DNA of 64,000 nt from Macrostomum hystrix (lineage: Eukaryota; Platyhelminthes; Macrostomidae): assembly GCA_950097015.1 (NCBI GenBank), contig CATNEN010000001.1, positions 20,451,501 through 20,515,500 of the forward strand. Direction: 5' to 3'. The position numbers and the translations under genes were made by a program. Below are positions 50,490 to 62,427 of the stretch, one piece after another. The notes beneath the pieces were generated by a model that was given only the letters and a program-made list of their open reading frames with translations, was not told where the DNA came from and did not search any database. Within the stretch, counting starts at the first letter, position 1, and each line of letters opens with the position of its first letter.

Positions 50490-51744
50490 CACTCAGCAAC
50501 ATTTAAAACGCAACACTCTAACTAGAAGAAAAATCAAATCACCCAGAAGAGTCAAAGCGCATAGTCTATGGTTCAAATCGAGCTTCAGAAACGCGTGTAG
50601 CTTCCTCTCGCAAGTAACAGGGCGATGACTATGGACTGTTTTCAGATAGAGTGATCCAGCTGAGAGAATGGTTCAACAGATGACAGACGCGGAAAGATGG
50701 CGAGCAGTCGGAATGTTGGAAGCAGGTTGTACTCTTCGAACAGTTGCGAACTACTTCGGGAGGTCGCCTTCAACAGTTTTACGTCTGCTACAGAAGAGCA
50801 GAGCCACTGGAAGCGTGGCTCACGCGAGAAAAGGTACGGTGCTTCACCAACTTCGCAGTACAACAGCGAGGGCAGATCGACGCCTGCTGAGAATAGTGCG
50901 TGGAAACCCCACACTGCCTGCCACACTCCTGCGAATGATGTGGGCAGAGAGAAGCCGCAGAGGCAACGTTCTCAGCGCGCAGACGATTCGCCGCAGGATT
51001 CACGCTGCAGGATTGCGGTCAAGAAAAATGCGGAGGAGGTCGCGTTTGAGTCCTGCACATGTCGCTAACAGCTAGGAACTGTGGGCCATGCAGCGGGCGC
51101 ACTGGCGGCAAGGACAGTGGCAGCGCGTTATCTTTACAGACGAGAGTCGGTTTCGTCTTTTTTGCAGTGATGGTCGAATTCGCGTCTGGCGTGAGCCACG
51201 GCAAGAGCTTCTGCAGCAGCACGTGCAAAGCTGCGATGGGCAGGGACCCTCCGTACACGTGTGGGCAGGGATTTCAATGCGAGGCAGGACCCAGCTGGTT
51301 TTCCTAGACGCAAGCGTGAACGGCGATGAGACGCTCGTTTGCTGCAGACGCATCTGCTCCCTTTTGTTAACAACCACTTTGGTGGCGTCGCAAACTGCAA
51401 ACTGCATCTTCGGTGGCCTTCAAGATCCCCTGATATGAACCTAATTGAACATGTCTGGGACTTTATCAAGCGGAGTGTTCAACGGCAGAATCCGCCGCAG
51501 ACAGTCGCTGAACTGCGACGCTGTTGCTAAACGCTGTTGCTAACGCGTGGCAGGAAATTCCCCAGGACTTTTTTCGACGCCTTGTTCTGGGAATGCCACG
51601 TCGAGTCAACGCCCTGTTACTTGCGAGAGGAGGCTACACGCGTTTCTGAAGCTCGATTTGAACCATAGACTATGCGCTTTGACTCTTCTGAGTAAGTTGA
51701 TTTTTCTTCTAGTTAGAGTGTTGCGTTTTAAATGTTGCTGAGTG
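50490..51744 (+). mobile_element. Tc1-like transposon, decayed
   Basis: 1,255 bp bounded by near-perfect inverted repeats of about 135 bp (cactcagcaacatttaaaac at the left, its complement at the right) and TA target duplications at 50488-50489 and 51745-51746. It starts 18 bp from the MITE. It contains a broken transposase. Confidence 0.93.
50668..51532 (+). pseudogene. Tc1-like transposase, frameshifted
   Basis: The N-terminal helix-turn-helix region (GCTLRTVANYFGRSPSTVLR) is intact to about 51075. It is followed in other frames by VIFTDESRFRLF (first catalytic Asp) and by RSPDMNLIEHVWDFIKR (third catalytic acidic region). The segment that should carry the second Asp is missing between about 51370 and 51410, so the enzyme cannot be active. 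Confidence 0.88.
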
Positions 51745-51746
51745 TA

Positions 51747-52835
51747 TAACAATGTTTCACTATTTGACAGTCCTCAAATAGAATAGTTTGAAGCTCGGCA
51801 GATTTTTAAGGTCGCAGAGTTACCTTAAACTTGTTTTGAGTTTGATTGATGCCTGATAGAATTCAGGCGATAGGAGTTTTATCCCCTCAAACTCCTCCGA
51901 TGGAGGAGTTCCGTGCGTAAATGAACAATTGCACACAACACCTTCAATGTTGACATACAACAACACGTTTTTATTAATATTAAATCTATTCATCTGAATG
52001 CCGATTGCTTCTCCCGACAAGAAGCGAAGTGCAACCATCACCAGGCAACACATATTTGACGTAGATTTAATTGATTACATTAGGCTTATAATGATAAGGT
52101 AAGAAAAACAAAAAACCTGCCCACACTGGTACATGTACCATTGCTCAACGACAGAGCAATGCCAAAAGAAGAATAAGTCAATAATTCAGAGATCTCATTT
52201 CTGGAAGCCACGTGAATCGATATAATAAAGCATACATCTAGCTTATTGACGATAACGTGATGTCATGCGCTAAGGATATGTAAGCATCTAGGAGTGGCAG
52301 CTTTCACCTGAGGATCTGGGAGTTAAATAAAAGACAGTTGCTGAACATGAATAAAGAAAAATAAACTGTTCATAGAACAGAAGGTCACGGGTATAAAAGC
52401 GAAATAAAACATAAAACAAAAGAATTAAATGAAACCAGTGACAACAGCTCGGTGGAAGTAGGAACTAGCAGAAATATTGTGATTTACATATAACTAAATC
52501 TTAGGGGTCGTTAATTTGCAATCGCGCAAACGCCGTCTTCGTAAAAAGCAGTGCTTAAATACAGAAATATGTGCTTATATATGTACACAGGCAGGCAGTA
52601 ATCTCGAAAAAGCAGTATTTTTTAAAATGGGTAAAACTATGAACAAACAATACAAGTGCTGTAGAATGATTCTTAACTTTTCCATGACGTTACATGCTTC
52701 AAAATGTTATTTAATTCTCCGACAGGCAGTTTAGGCGAGTTTTGCACAACATTTAAAAATATTTTCAAGATCTAAGTGCAGATATTTGTATATTTTGACG
52801 AGTCTAATTCCAGACAGGATGGATGGCCGGGCGTA
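51747..52835. other. AT-rich intergenic stretch between two transposons
   Basis: No exon, RNA gene or repeat recognised. A small open frame at 52516-52734 has no signature. Confidence 0.5.
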
Positions 52836-54132
52836 CGAGGGTCACTCAGAAAGTCTTTAGCCTGAGTATGATCCACGAGACGCAGAAGCATGAAATTTGT
52901 CTATGGTAAAGACCACCTTTTAAAAGTCTTATAGCTAAATTTTCAAACAGAAGCAGTTACTTTTGAGTCCACTGCAGTGAGCCAAAGTCAGTTCACCCCT
53001 TGCGCCGTTCAATTGCACAATGAAGCTGGAAAATCGTGACTTCAGAGCTATGATGTACTTGCATTTCAAGCAAGGCAAGTCGCCGGCCGATTCATTTCAA
53101 ACTTTACAAGACGTTTTCGCTCATCTGTGTTCGTCAAAAACTGGTTCGCTGAGTTTTGCCGAGGTCGAGAAAGCCTCGAAGATGAGCATCGATCCGGGAG
53201 ACCCTGCAACGCAGTGACCCCAGAAAATATCTGCGCTGTGTCCAGCATGATTGACGCTGACCGGCGAGTGACCTACCAGCAGATCCAGCAGGAGATGGGC
53301 ATTGGATCGGGGAGTGTGCACACCATTCTGCACGAACACCTCGGAGTGCGGAAGCTGGCTTCCCGGTGGATCCCCCATCAGCTGTCGGACGAGCAGAGGG
53401 ACACCCGGGTGGCTTGGTGCCGATTTATGCTGCAGAAATTCGAATCTGGGACCAGCCGGCGTATCTGGGACATCCTCACGGGAGATAAGACCTGGATTTA
53501 TCAATACGACCCCGAAAACAAGCGCCAGTCATCCATGTGGACCTTCAGAGACGAGGACAGCCCAACCAAGTTTCGACGCAACCGGAGTGTCGGCAAGCAG
53601 ATGGTGGCCTGCTTCTTCATGCGCACTGGACATGTGGCTTCCGTTTCACTGGAAGATCGCCGGACAGTCACCGCTGACTGGTACACAACGGTTTGCCTGC
53701 CCAAAGTTTTTTCTGCTTTGAGCCAGAGGCGCCCAAGGTGCGGAATGCGTGGGGTGCTTCTGCACCACGACAATGCCAGTGCGCACACGGCAGCTCAAAC
53801 TCTCGAGTTTCTGGCCGACTGTGGTGTCCAGCTGATGACTCACCCTGCGTACAGTCCAGACCTGGCACCGTGCGACTTTTTTTTATTCCCGAAGTGCAAG
53901 GAGATATTAAAGGGCCAGATTTTTTCTTCGCTGGAAGAAGCTGTGAATGAGTTCAAAGACGTCATCGGGGACCTCCGGGATGAGGATTGGCGGCAGTGCT
54001 TCGACAGCTGGTTCCACAGGATGCAAGCCTGTATCAATGCGGGGGGAGAGTACTTTGAGCAGTTGTAATGGTTTTTTAGTTCATATGTTGCTGTTTTCTT
54101 GTTCAGGCTAAAGACTTTCTGAGTGACCCTCG
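52836..54132 (+). mobile_element. mariner transposon (DD34D)
   Basis: 1,297 bp with inverted repeats of about 28 bp (cgagggtcactcagaaagtc at the left, complement at the right) and TA on both sides. It contains a near full-length transposase. Confidence 0.95.
53020..54068 (+). pseudogene. mariner transposase with one frameshift
   Basis: About 349 codons, the usual mariner length. The start MKLENRDFRAMMYLHFKQGK is in one frame up to about 53118; the rest reads in the next frame (VKNWFAEFCRGRESLEDEHR) to the stop at 54068. The catalytic triad is complete: TGDKTW, HHDNASAHTA and SPDLAPCDFF, with 34 residues between the second and third Asp. Apart from the single frame break near 53118-53126 I see no lesion. 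Confidence 0.9.
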
Positions 54133-54219
54133 TAACTGACAGTGATTGGAGGTAGAATCGGATTCTGAAGTTGTAAAGCTTCAGTTTCCCGCTAGTTTTA
54201 AGCTGCTTTAAGAAAGTAT

Positions 54220-54440
54220 GGCCACGTTCTGAAGGTGCTGCTTAATGTGGAGGTTTTGGGACGTTTTGAAGGTGCTGGTTGTTATGGAAGTTTTGGGACG
54301 TTCTGGAGGTGCTGGTTGTTGTGGAAGTTTTGGGACGTTCTGAAGGTGCTGGTTGTTGTGGAAGTTTTGGGACGTTCTGGAGGTGCTGGTTGTTGTGGGA
54401 GTTTTACGACGTTCTGGAGGTGCTGGTTGTTGTGGAATTT
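54220..54440. repeat. 37-bp minisatellite
   Basis: Five to six units containing ggtgctggttgttgtggaag and ttttgggacgttct, downstream of the hexosaminidase gene. Confidence 0.85.
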
Positions 54441-54997
54441 CTTAGACGTTTTTGTTACGAATGTTTTCGTTAAAGTATTGAGACTATCTAAAGGCTTTAG
54501 CTGTTGCGTAATTTCTGGGACCTTTTAAGGTTCTGGTTGTCATTTTATGGTTTTGATGTTCGGTTGTTGTTGAAGATTAGGGTATAAAAAATAAGGAATT
54601 GGAAGTAAAACAAAAGTAATAAATGTTGTACGAAGTCCAAGTCGACCACCAACTGATATCTAACAAAAAAATGTTAGCAAAAGTAGTAAAAACGAATTAC
54701 ATGCGACTAAGTACATGCAAGTGTACTTAGAAGGAAGATAAAGCACATGTAGCAACAATATTACAGTTTCAATTGACAGATTATTGGTATTGTGACTATA
54801 ATAATCTGACTAATAATCAATAACTTTAACGGTGAATCCCGTTTATACGTAGCAAAATTCAGTTATTTAAAAAAGAAAAAGAACTAGAAAACTAGGAAAA
54901 ATTAGGGAGAAGATAAGCAACAATAGAAAAGCCAACAGCTCACAGCAATTGCAATGATATGCGCGCATGCGAATTGAAACTAACGGCTGCAGAGCAA
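54441..54997. other. 3' flank of the hexosaminidase gene
   Basis: AT-rich DNA after the stop codon at 54998 (read on the minus strand). Nothing recognised beyond likely 3'UTR. Confidence 0.5.
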
Positions 54998-55682
54998 TCA
55001 AACTAGTGTGGTCCAAAGCCAGATCAGCACATTGCAGACACCCGCGAATGCTAGACAGACGAGCAGCCGTCTGGGCCGAAGCCACGGCGCCAGCATAGCC
55101 GACAATCCGTTCGGCTTGCTGTCTGAACTGTCGAATCCGCCGCCGCTGCCATTGCCGCCACTGCCGTAGCGAGTCACGCGGAGCATAAACACGGCCCTGG
55201 AAATCACTAGGAACAGCGCCAGAGCGGCTAGCACCAGGGCCATGAAGAAGGCCAACGAATGCTGACGATGCCGGGTGTGAGCTTCGCTAAGCTGCTGCTG
55301 CTGCTGCTGCTGATGTTGATGCTCATTGCCCTGACGCTGGCGCAGGTGATGCACGTGATGGGACCCGGCATCGTGTCGGCGGCCGGAGCTTACGTAATCT
55401 TCGTGGTTGGATGCCAGCGCTGGCGGGTCGGATGCTCGCGGCTTGGGTCGACGCCTTGGCAATATCGGCATTTTCTCGAGCGTTTCTTGCTCTTCTTCGG
55501 CGGCCGAGTCGTTACTAAAACGACTAACCCGACAGGAGCCGGGACCGCTCGCGACGCCAACAGAGATGCCGCGGGCCCGCATTCGACAGCGATGCTCTTC
55601 AAGGCGTCGGCCAGCGGCCAGCAGGTCCCTGGTGGACTCTGGCTCGCTCCAGAGCCGCTCGGCCACTGCGGACGCCAAAGGC
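54998..55682 (-). CDS. Hexosaminidase exon 11: end of GH20 and novel tail
   Basis: The exon begins [15 protein letters not shown], standard GH20. It passes the terminal Cys region and continues in the same open frame with an acidic/basic linker, a His/Gln-rich stretch, the hydrophobic segment [20 protein letters not shown], a Gly/Ser linker and a final hydrophobic segment [20 protein letters not shown] just before the stop. The two hydrophobic segments are separated by about 40 residues. Confidence 0.88.
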
Positions 55683-56855
55683 CTGCGGGAGGATGGAATT
55701 ATGTGTGGTACTCGGCGTGGTATTGTGTGTGGTACTCGGTGTGGTATTGTGACGGCATTCGATGTGGTATTGTGTGTGGTACTCGGTGTGGTATTGTGTG
55801 TGGTACTCGGTGTGGTATTGTGTGTGGTACTCGGTGTGGTATTGTGTGTGGTACTCGGTGTGGTATTGTGACGGCATTCGGTGTGGTATTGTGTGTGGTA
55901 CTCGGTGTGGTATTGTGTGTGGTACTCGGTGTGGTATTGTGTGTGGTACTCGGTGTGGTATTGTGACGGCATTCGGTGTGGTATTGTGTGTGGTACTCGG
56001 TGTGGTATTGTGTGTGGTACTCGGTGTGGTATTGTGACGGCATTCGGTGTGGTATTGTGTGTGGTACTCGGTGTGGTATTGTGTGTGGTACTCGGTGTGG
56101 TATTGTGTGTGGTACTCGGTGTGGTATTGTGACGGCATTCGGTGTGGTATTGTGTGTGGTACTCGGTGTGGTATTGTGTGTGGTACTCGGTGTGGTATTG
56201 TGACGGCATTCGGTGTGGTATTGTGTGTGGTACTCGGTGTGGTATTGTGTGTGGTACTCGGTGTGGTATTGTGTGTGGTACTCGGTGTGGTATTGTGACG
56301 GCATTCGGTGTGGTATTGTGTGTGGTACTCGGTGTGGTATTGTGTGTGGTACTCGGTGTGGTATTGTGACGGCATTCGGTGTGGCATTGTGCGTGGTATT
56401 CTGTGTGACATTGTGTGTGGTACTCGGTGTGGTATTGTGACGGCATTCGGTGTGGCATTGTGCGTGGTATTCTGTGTGACATTGTGTGTGGTACTCGTTG
56501 TGGTATTGTGACGGCATTAGGTGTGGCATTGTGTGCGGTACTCGGTGTGGTATTGTGTGTGGTACTCAGTGTGGCATTGTTTATGGTACTCGGTGTGGCA
56601 TTGTTTGTGGTACTCGGTGTGGCATTGTTTGTGGTACTTAAATTGTTTTTGGTCAACAATTGCTTGTTTGTGGAACAATGCGGTAGGGATATATTTTTTA
56701 GCCAATATAGTGGTCGGAAGCTCACCAGATTCTCTGGAGCACAGTGCCATCGTTCTGGTATTCGTTCCACATGCAGGCCTCACCGCCAAGAACGTTAGAC
56801 ATCCAAGATGGCTTTGACTCTGCAGCTGGAGGCTGCCGTTGCTGCTGCTGCTGCC

Positions 56856-56898
<43 letters not shown>

Positions 56899-59800
56899 AA
56901 AAGCGGCATAATTGCCAATAGGATCGCATTGGTACATCTTGGTCCACTGCGGTCCGTACTCCAGGCGGTCAAGGTACCAGCAGGTGCTGTAGAGAACCCG
57001 ATAGCCGGCCTGGGCCACAGTGGCCACATCCAGCGCCTCGCCCTTCCAGACCTGGACTATGGTGCCCGGCTTCAACTGCGGAAGTGAATGGATAAGGTTA
57101 GTTTAGATATGAATGCTTGTCTTACTATAAACTTTAGCAGATACAATACACAGAACTATACACCGCTGCTATGGGCTTGCATATAAAAACATTTAGCTTT
57201 AAGTTTCTTCGAAATTAGATAGGACATACTCGCATGAGGTAAGAAAACTGCATCGATTATGGATCATCGATTTATTAAGACTATGATTAATTAAATGGAT
57301 TGTGTAAAACACAGTGCGGATGAGAAGGCGAAATATAAGAAAATGACAACATTTCCAGAGATAACGAGAGATAGGGAGATAAGAGGATAGATGGGGAGAG
57401 ATATGAGGAGGAGGAGGGTGGGTAGATGAGGAAAACTAAACTTCTTATTTATAGACTATACGAGACTATCGTGCCACAAAATTTTACCATAGACAAAAGA
57501 GCTACCGATATAACCGCAACCAAGCAGAGGCCGATTAATCACCAGTTATTGCATACCAAGACGAAAATTATCAAGTAAAGTTAGATACTCACAACAGACA
57601 CTGTCAGATACGACAGTCACATTGTAATTAACCAATTTTTATTAAACTGAAATCAATTGTAGAGTTTAGAGCAGCTCAGATACCTCTGATATTAAACTCA
57701 CATGAAGATATGATATTAGTAAAGCCAAGTAAAAAGCTGAATAAAGAATAACTGTGCCCCATAATGCTAGCGCAATTGATTAGTTTAAAAATCACTCACC
57801 ATAACACCATGGTCGTAGGCCTCTTGCCACACAATGAAGCCGCGCTTTTTAGTCGGCACATCAGCCGCTATCGATGTGATGATGTTCTGTAGCCTGCGAT
57901 ATGGCATTTTATAAGAATTGTTCTCTTAATTACAAGCATAATGTTCTCTCGTCAGCCACTAAACTTATATTCCGCTGACTCCTGAGCACATACGCTGACA
58001 CACGTGTACATCTGCACCAACTGATCCAGATGCCTTGCAGTTTGGCCCTTACTGGCGCAAGTTGCGCGAAAAGCCCTTAAGCCTTCTCTCTGCGGCTGCA
58101 CCTCAAATGTCCATGGACATTGTAAAACGATGGTAGCACCCATTTAAGAGCTGGATGAACTGAAGCAATGCCGAGTTAAGCGTCTTGCTAAATGGCACAA
58201 ATTTTGTTTTAGTGTAGTCGGGAATCGAACCTCCGACCTTTAAGTCGTGAGTCCAACGCTCTAACCACTAGGCTACAACCCCCCAGCTGTACATGAACCC
58301 CTTCACTAAAGAGACAACTCACCTTCTGAAATAATAATCAATCAGTTGATCGGTTCTCACGAAGCCGAAGTCGTTTCGCATTTTGGCCACCTGCGGGTTA
58401 CCCTCCCTGCGAATGAAACGGAAATCAAAGCTAGCAATGAAAGCCTTCAGCACAGTGAGAGTTGAACAAAAATATAAAACACCTGTGCCGACATCCTTAC
58501 CAACAAGATGTTCCAACTTCATCTGCGCCCAAATGAATATAATTGTCTTTAAAGACGGAGACTATTTCTGTGTACAATTTTCTAAGAAACTCGTAGGTAG
58601 TATTGAAGGCCGGATTCATGGGACCATAGAAGCCAGTCCATCGACGCGCATAGTTGTAACACTTCGTAAAGATTTCTGGATAGCCTAGTGACCAGCTGTG
58701 CGTGTGACCTGCAGTTTTCATTGCCATCATTTTTAGTCGCTTTTTTACAGTACTACTTACAGTAGGGTGCTGGAGGGATGGTCACAGTAGGGAGTGTACA
58801 TTGGGGGAGCGGGGAGGTCACAGCAGGGAGTGTACATTGGTGGAGGTCACAGCTTGGAGTGTACATTGGGGGAGGTCACAGCAGGGAGTGTACAGTGGGG
58901 GAGGTCACAGCAGGGAGTGTACAGTGGGGGAGGTCACAGCAGGGAGTGTACATTGGTGGAGGTCACTGCAGGGAGTGTACATTGGTGGAGGTCTTAGCAG
59001 GGAGTGTACATTGGGAGAGGTCACAGCATGGAGTGTACATTGGGGGAGGTCACAGTAGGGAGTGTACATTGGGGGAGGTCACAGTAGGGAGTGTACATTG
59101 GGGGAGGTCACAGCAGGGAGTGTACATTGGGGAGGTCACATCAGGGAGTGTACATTGGTGGAAGTCACAGCAGAGAGTGTACACTGGGAGAGGTCACAGT
59201 ATGGAGTGTACATTGGGGGAGGTCACAGCAGGGAGTGTACATTGGGGGAGGTCACAGCAGGGAGTGTACATTGGGGGAGGTCACAGCAGGGAGTGTACAT
59301 TGCTGGCCGGTGCTAATCTACTCAGAGTATGCTCAAACGAAAATGTGAAGCCTACCAGGTGTATCGAACTCAGGAATGACGCGAATGCCTCGAAGTCTGG
59401 CGTACTCAATAATTTCTAGAATATCAGACAATGTGTAGATGCTACTGGAATCGTAGGCACCCTGCGTGAAGAAGAATGGGTACAAAGTGTTATTTTTGAC
59501 CGCTTGGCTTGCAGGTAAACAAAAATCAGTGAAGCTTAAGTCCTAGCATTACCTTCTCCGATAATTTTGGCAGTGCAACACTCTGATAAGGAAATGACTG
59601 ATCGTCCACAATGTGCCAGTGAAAGACATTTAACTTGTTCATCTCCATTGCGTCCTGTGAAATTAATGAATTAATTGATGCAATAGTTAAAAAAATCGCA
59701 TTGTCCTACAAATACTACTATAAACAGTGTTAAAAAAAACACTAACCAGATTCCGTTTCAAAGTGGACAGCCTCAGATAGTGTCTGGACGTGTCCACTAG

Positions 59801-61936
59801 CAGGCCGCGATGCTTAAATCGCGGTTTGTCGTATATTTTAGTGCAGTTAACGTACAACTGTGAATTGATTTGTGAGAAATAGCTATGCATTAAATATCAG
59901 GTTCAAACTATATTAACACAAGACTTGAGATTGAGAGAATAAATTGTAGATTGACAGAAATGACGTGAAATTGAAAGAAGATATGAGAGACTGAGAGAAG
60001 AGATGGGACAATGAGAGAAGAGATGGGACAATGAGGGAAGAGATGGGACAATGAGGGAAGAGATGGGACAATGAGGGAAAAGATGGGAGACAGAGAGACG
60101 AGATGAAAGATTAAGAGAAGAGATGGAAGACTGAGAGAAGAGATGGGAGATTGAGGGAAGAGATGGGAGATTGAGGGAAGAGAAGGGAGATTGAGAGAAG
60201 AGATGGGAGATTGAGGGAAGAGATAGGAGATTGAGGGAAGAGATAGGAGATTGAGGGAAGAGATGGGAGATTGAGGGAAGAGATGGGAGATTGAGGGAAG
60301 AGATAGGAGATTGAGGGAAGAGATAGGAGATTGAGGTAAGAGATAGGAGATTGAGGGAAGAGATAGGAGATTGAGGGAAGAGATGGGAGATTGAGAGAAG
60401 AGATAGGAGATTAAGGGAAAAGATGATAAAATGAGAGAGGAGATTGAGAAAGGAGATGAGAAACTGAGAGAATAGATAGGAGTCTGAGAGAAGAGATGAG
60501 GAGACGAAAGACCATTCCAAAGACTCACGGCGCCATCCTCTGTCTGCCAGACCAGCTGGCTGAATGTCTCGAGGCCCCTGAGCACACCCCAGGGCTCTTG
60601 AGCAGACAGAGAAGACTCGGACACGCCAATGTGGAGACTGTCTGCAAGTGATTCATGTGATTAAAAATTGCTGTTACAACAAGCAAAAATGTGTTGAAAT
60701 GGCCGTTTTTATCAGTATCAGGGAGGGATGTAACTCCCAACCTAGGGGATCTGGGAGGGATTTAATCCCTAGATGGGGATCTGGGAGGGATCGATTACAG
60801 AATATTGGGTATCTGAAAGATGTTTTCCCAACGTGAAGGATTTGAAAGGGATCTGATGCCCAACCTGAGGATCTGAAATGGATATTATTCCCAATTTGAG
60901 GGATCTGAAAGAATCTTATCTCAACCTGAGGATCAAGATCCCACGTCCCGAGTCCCATCGCAGTTCCAGCAGCAGAACTCACAGCTCTCGTCCATATCTA
61001 AGCTAGGCATGAGCGGTGCCTTGTAGTCGGCCTGGCCAGTCGCTGGCCTCGGCAGCCGGATTCTCAGCTGTGTCAGCCTGCCCACAGCTGCCGATATAGG
61101 CGGACGGGCTGCTGACACGCTGACAGCCCGCTTGTCAATAATGACAGTTCGATAGCGCTGAAAGGCGGCAGTTAAAAGCTCAGCAATGGCCTGGTAAGCA
61201 TCAGAATTGGCTGACTTGACCAACTGAAAGCTGAACTCAGCGGGCACAATGCTCAGAAGCTGAGCTTGACTGGCGCCCTGCAGGCTTGGCGTCTGACGCT
61301 TAGGCCGGGGCCAGGCCTGCCCGAGGGTTGGAAACGGAGCGCGCCACACGTGAAACTCCGTGTCCGGCGCGTCCACCAGGGCGAAGTTGCTCTCGCCAGA
61401 CTGTACGACATCGTCTGGCACCGGCAGCTGCGGCGACAGGTCTTGCTGCTGCTGCTGCTTCTGCTGTCTCCAGTTCAGCTGGTCAGAAATGACCGCCTGC
61501 TGCTGTTGCGGTCGAGTCGGATACGGGATCGGCTGCCCAGCAACCTGCCGCAGATTCACAGCCTGCTCCTGCTAGGAACAGTGCCGAGATGCTGCTTTTA
61601 GATGCTATTTTTAACTCGCCTAACCGTTCGGACTGGACATTCACCATTGGCAAACAGAGGAATAACCGATGAATGAGCCACATCAACTTACCCATTTACA
61701 CACTCACTCCTCACTCCCCACTCACTCACTAACTCAATCAGTCACTCATCCTTCCACTCACTCACTCACCCTCATACTTACTCACCCACTCACTCGCTCG
61801 CTCATTCACTCAGTCAGTCAACACTAAAGTCAAAACCAAGCAGAATACAAATAGCTGCACCAACCTGGCTTAACAGGCAGGGCAGGAACACAGCCAGCAG
61901 TACACCTGCAGGCCGCAGCAGTGCCGTGATGGTCAT
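54998..61936 (-). CDS. Beta-hexosaminidase (GH20) with C-terminal double-membrane-segment extension, 11 exons
   Basis: Removes terminal N-acetylhexosamine from glycoconjugates; family members are lysosomal or secreted. Exons total 2,514 nt (837 residues), all in phase: 61936-61865, 61571-60983, 60641-60529, 59857-59747, 59654-59553, 59461-59356, 58708-58501, 58406-58323, 57893-57800, 57075-56726, 55682-54998. The signal peptide ([19 protein letters not shown]) is in exon 1. Catalytic signatures are [40 protein letters not shown] and [12 protein letters not shown], with Asp427-Glu428 as the catalytic pair. A poly-Gln insertion interrupts exon 10. After the usual family end ([10 protein letters not shown] ... 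SGPGSC) about 180 extra residues follow, with membrane segments near 748-772 and 814-837. Confidence 0.93.
55690..56635. repeat. 24-bp minisatellite in hexosaminidase intron 10
   Basis: Units of ggtattgtgtgtggtactcg with gt linkers, punctuated every 2-4 units by gacggcattc, making an irregular higher-order pattern. All six frames stay open over long distances, which creates spurious proteins. The frame of exon 11 is open through the array but is not in phase with exon 10. Confidence 0.93.
57094..57799. other. Hexosaminidase intron 9, no further feature
   Basis: Single-copy AT-rich intron with a short purine-rich patch near 57360-57430. Confidence 0.5.
57968..58110 (-). repeat. Degenerate family-1 SINE fragment in hexosaminidase intron 8
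   Basis: Recognisable body pieces (ctgactcctgagcaca, gccttctctctgcggctgca) in reverse orientation, much diverged and lacking head and tail. Confidence 0.6.
58138..58286 (-). repeat. tRNA-derived SINE, family 2, in hexosaminidase intron 8
   Basis: On the minus strand: a tRNA-like head (tagcctagtggttagagcgt, then ggaggttcgattcccgacta) followed by the family-2 body (attgcttcagttcatccagc). This is the best-preserved family-2 head in the window. No 3' acceptor stem is visible, so it is not called as a tRNA gene. Confidence 0.72.
58770..59305. repeat. 29-bp minisatellite in hexosaminidase intron 6
   Basis: About 18 units of aggtcacagcagggagtgta plus cattggggg. It ends 50 bp from the exon 6 donor. 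Confidence 0.93.
59935..60500. repeat. 20-bp polypurine minisatellite in hexosaminidase intron 3
   Basis: About 28 units of gagattgagggaagagatgg. One strand is purine-rich; serine/leucine-rich open frames on the other strand are artefacts. Confidence 0.93.
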
Positions 61937-62427
61937 TAAACAAGCGTGACGGAAGCTATGCCGGTCGATCCGGCAAAATTTCAGGCTTGTTCAGGCGGAA
62001 TCCAGACCGGCTGAACGGCGGGTTGCAGCTGCTGTTTAGTTGGTCAATTTTTGTTGTTTTAAAGAAGTGAAATTATTTTTCTGCAAAAAACCGCGGACTA
62101 GGTTGGGTTCTAGCGGCACTGAAATGCGTAATTCTTTTATAAATACCTTCTGTATCAGTATAGTAAGTTTTAGGAAAGGAAATTGTAGGAAAGTATTAGT
62201 TTGGGATGGAGTTAAAGAGGATAGAATTTTTCAGAATATGGACAGTTTTTAAGGGCTATTTTGGGAAGTATGAGTTTAACAAGATGGGAAGTTAAGTTGG
62301 GGTTAGTTTGAGAAGGCAGATTTGGGAAGATAGGCATGCTGGGACGATATGGAAGTTTAGGAGAGGTGTTTGTGAAAGGAAAAGTTTGGGGTCGGTTTTC
62401 TTGAGGGGGATTTCGGGATAGGGCAGG

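Noticed and set aside
54998-56770. 590-codon open frame on the minus strand
   Set aside because: Only its last 228 codons are real (exon 11); the rest is the 24-bp intronic array and is out of phase with exon 10.
58205-58286. Possible tRNA gene (minus strand)
   Set aside because: Good A- and B-box-like segments, but no acceptor-stem pairing, and it continues into a SINE body found elsewhere.
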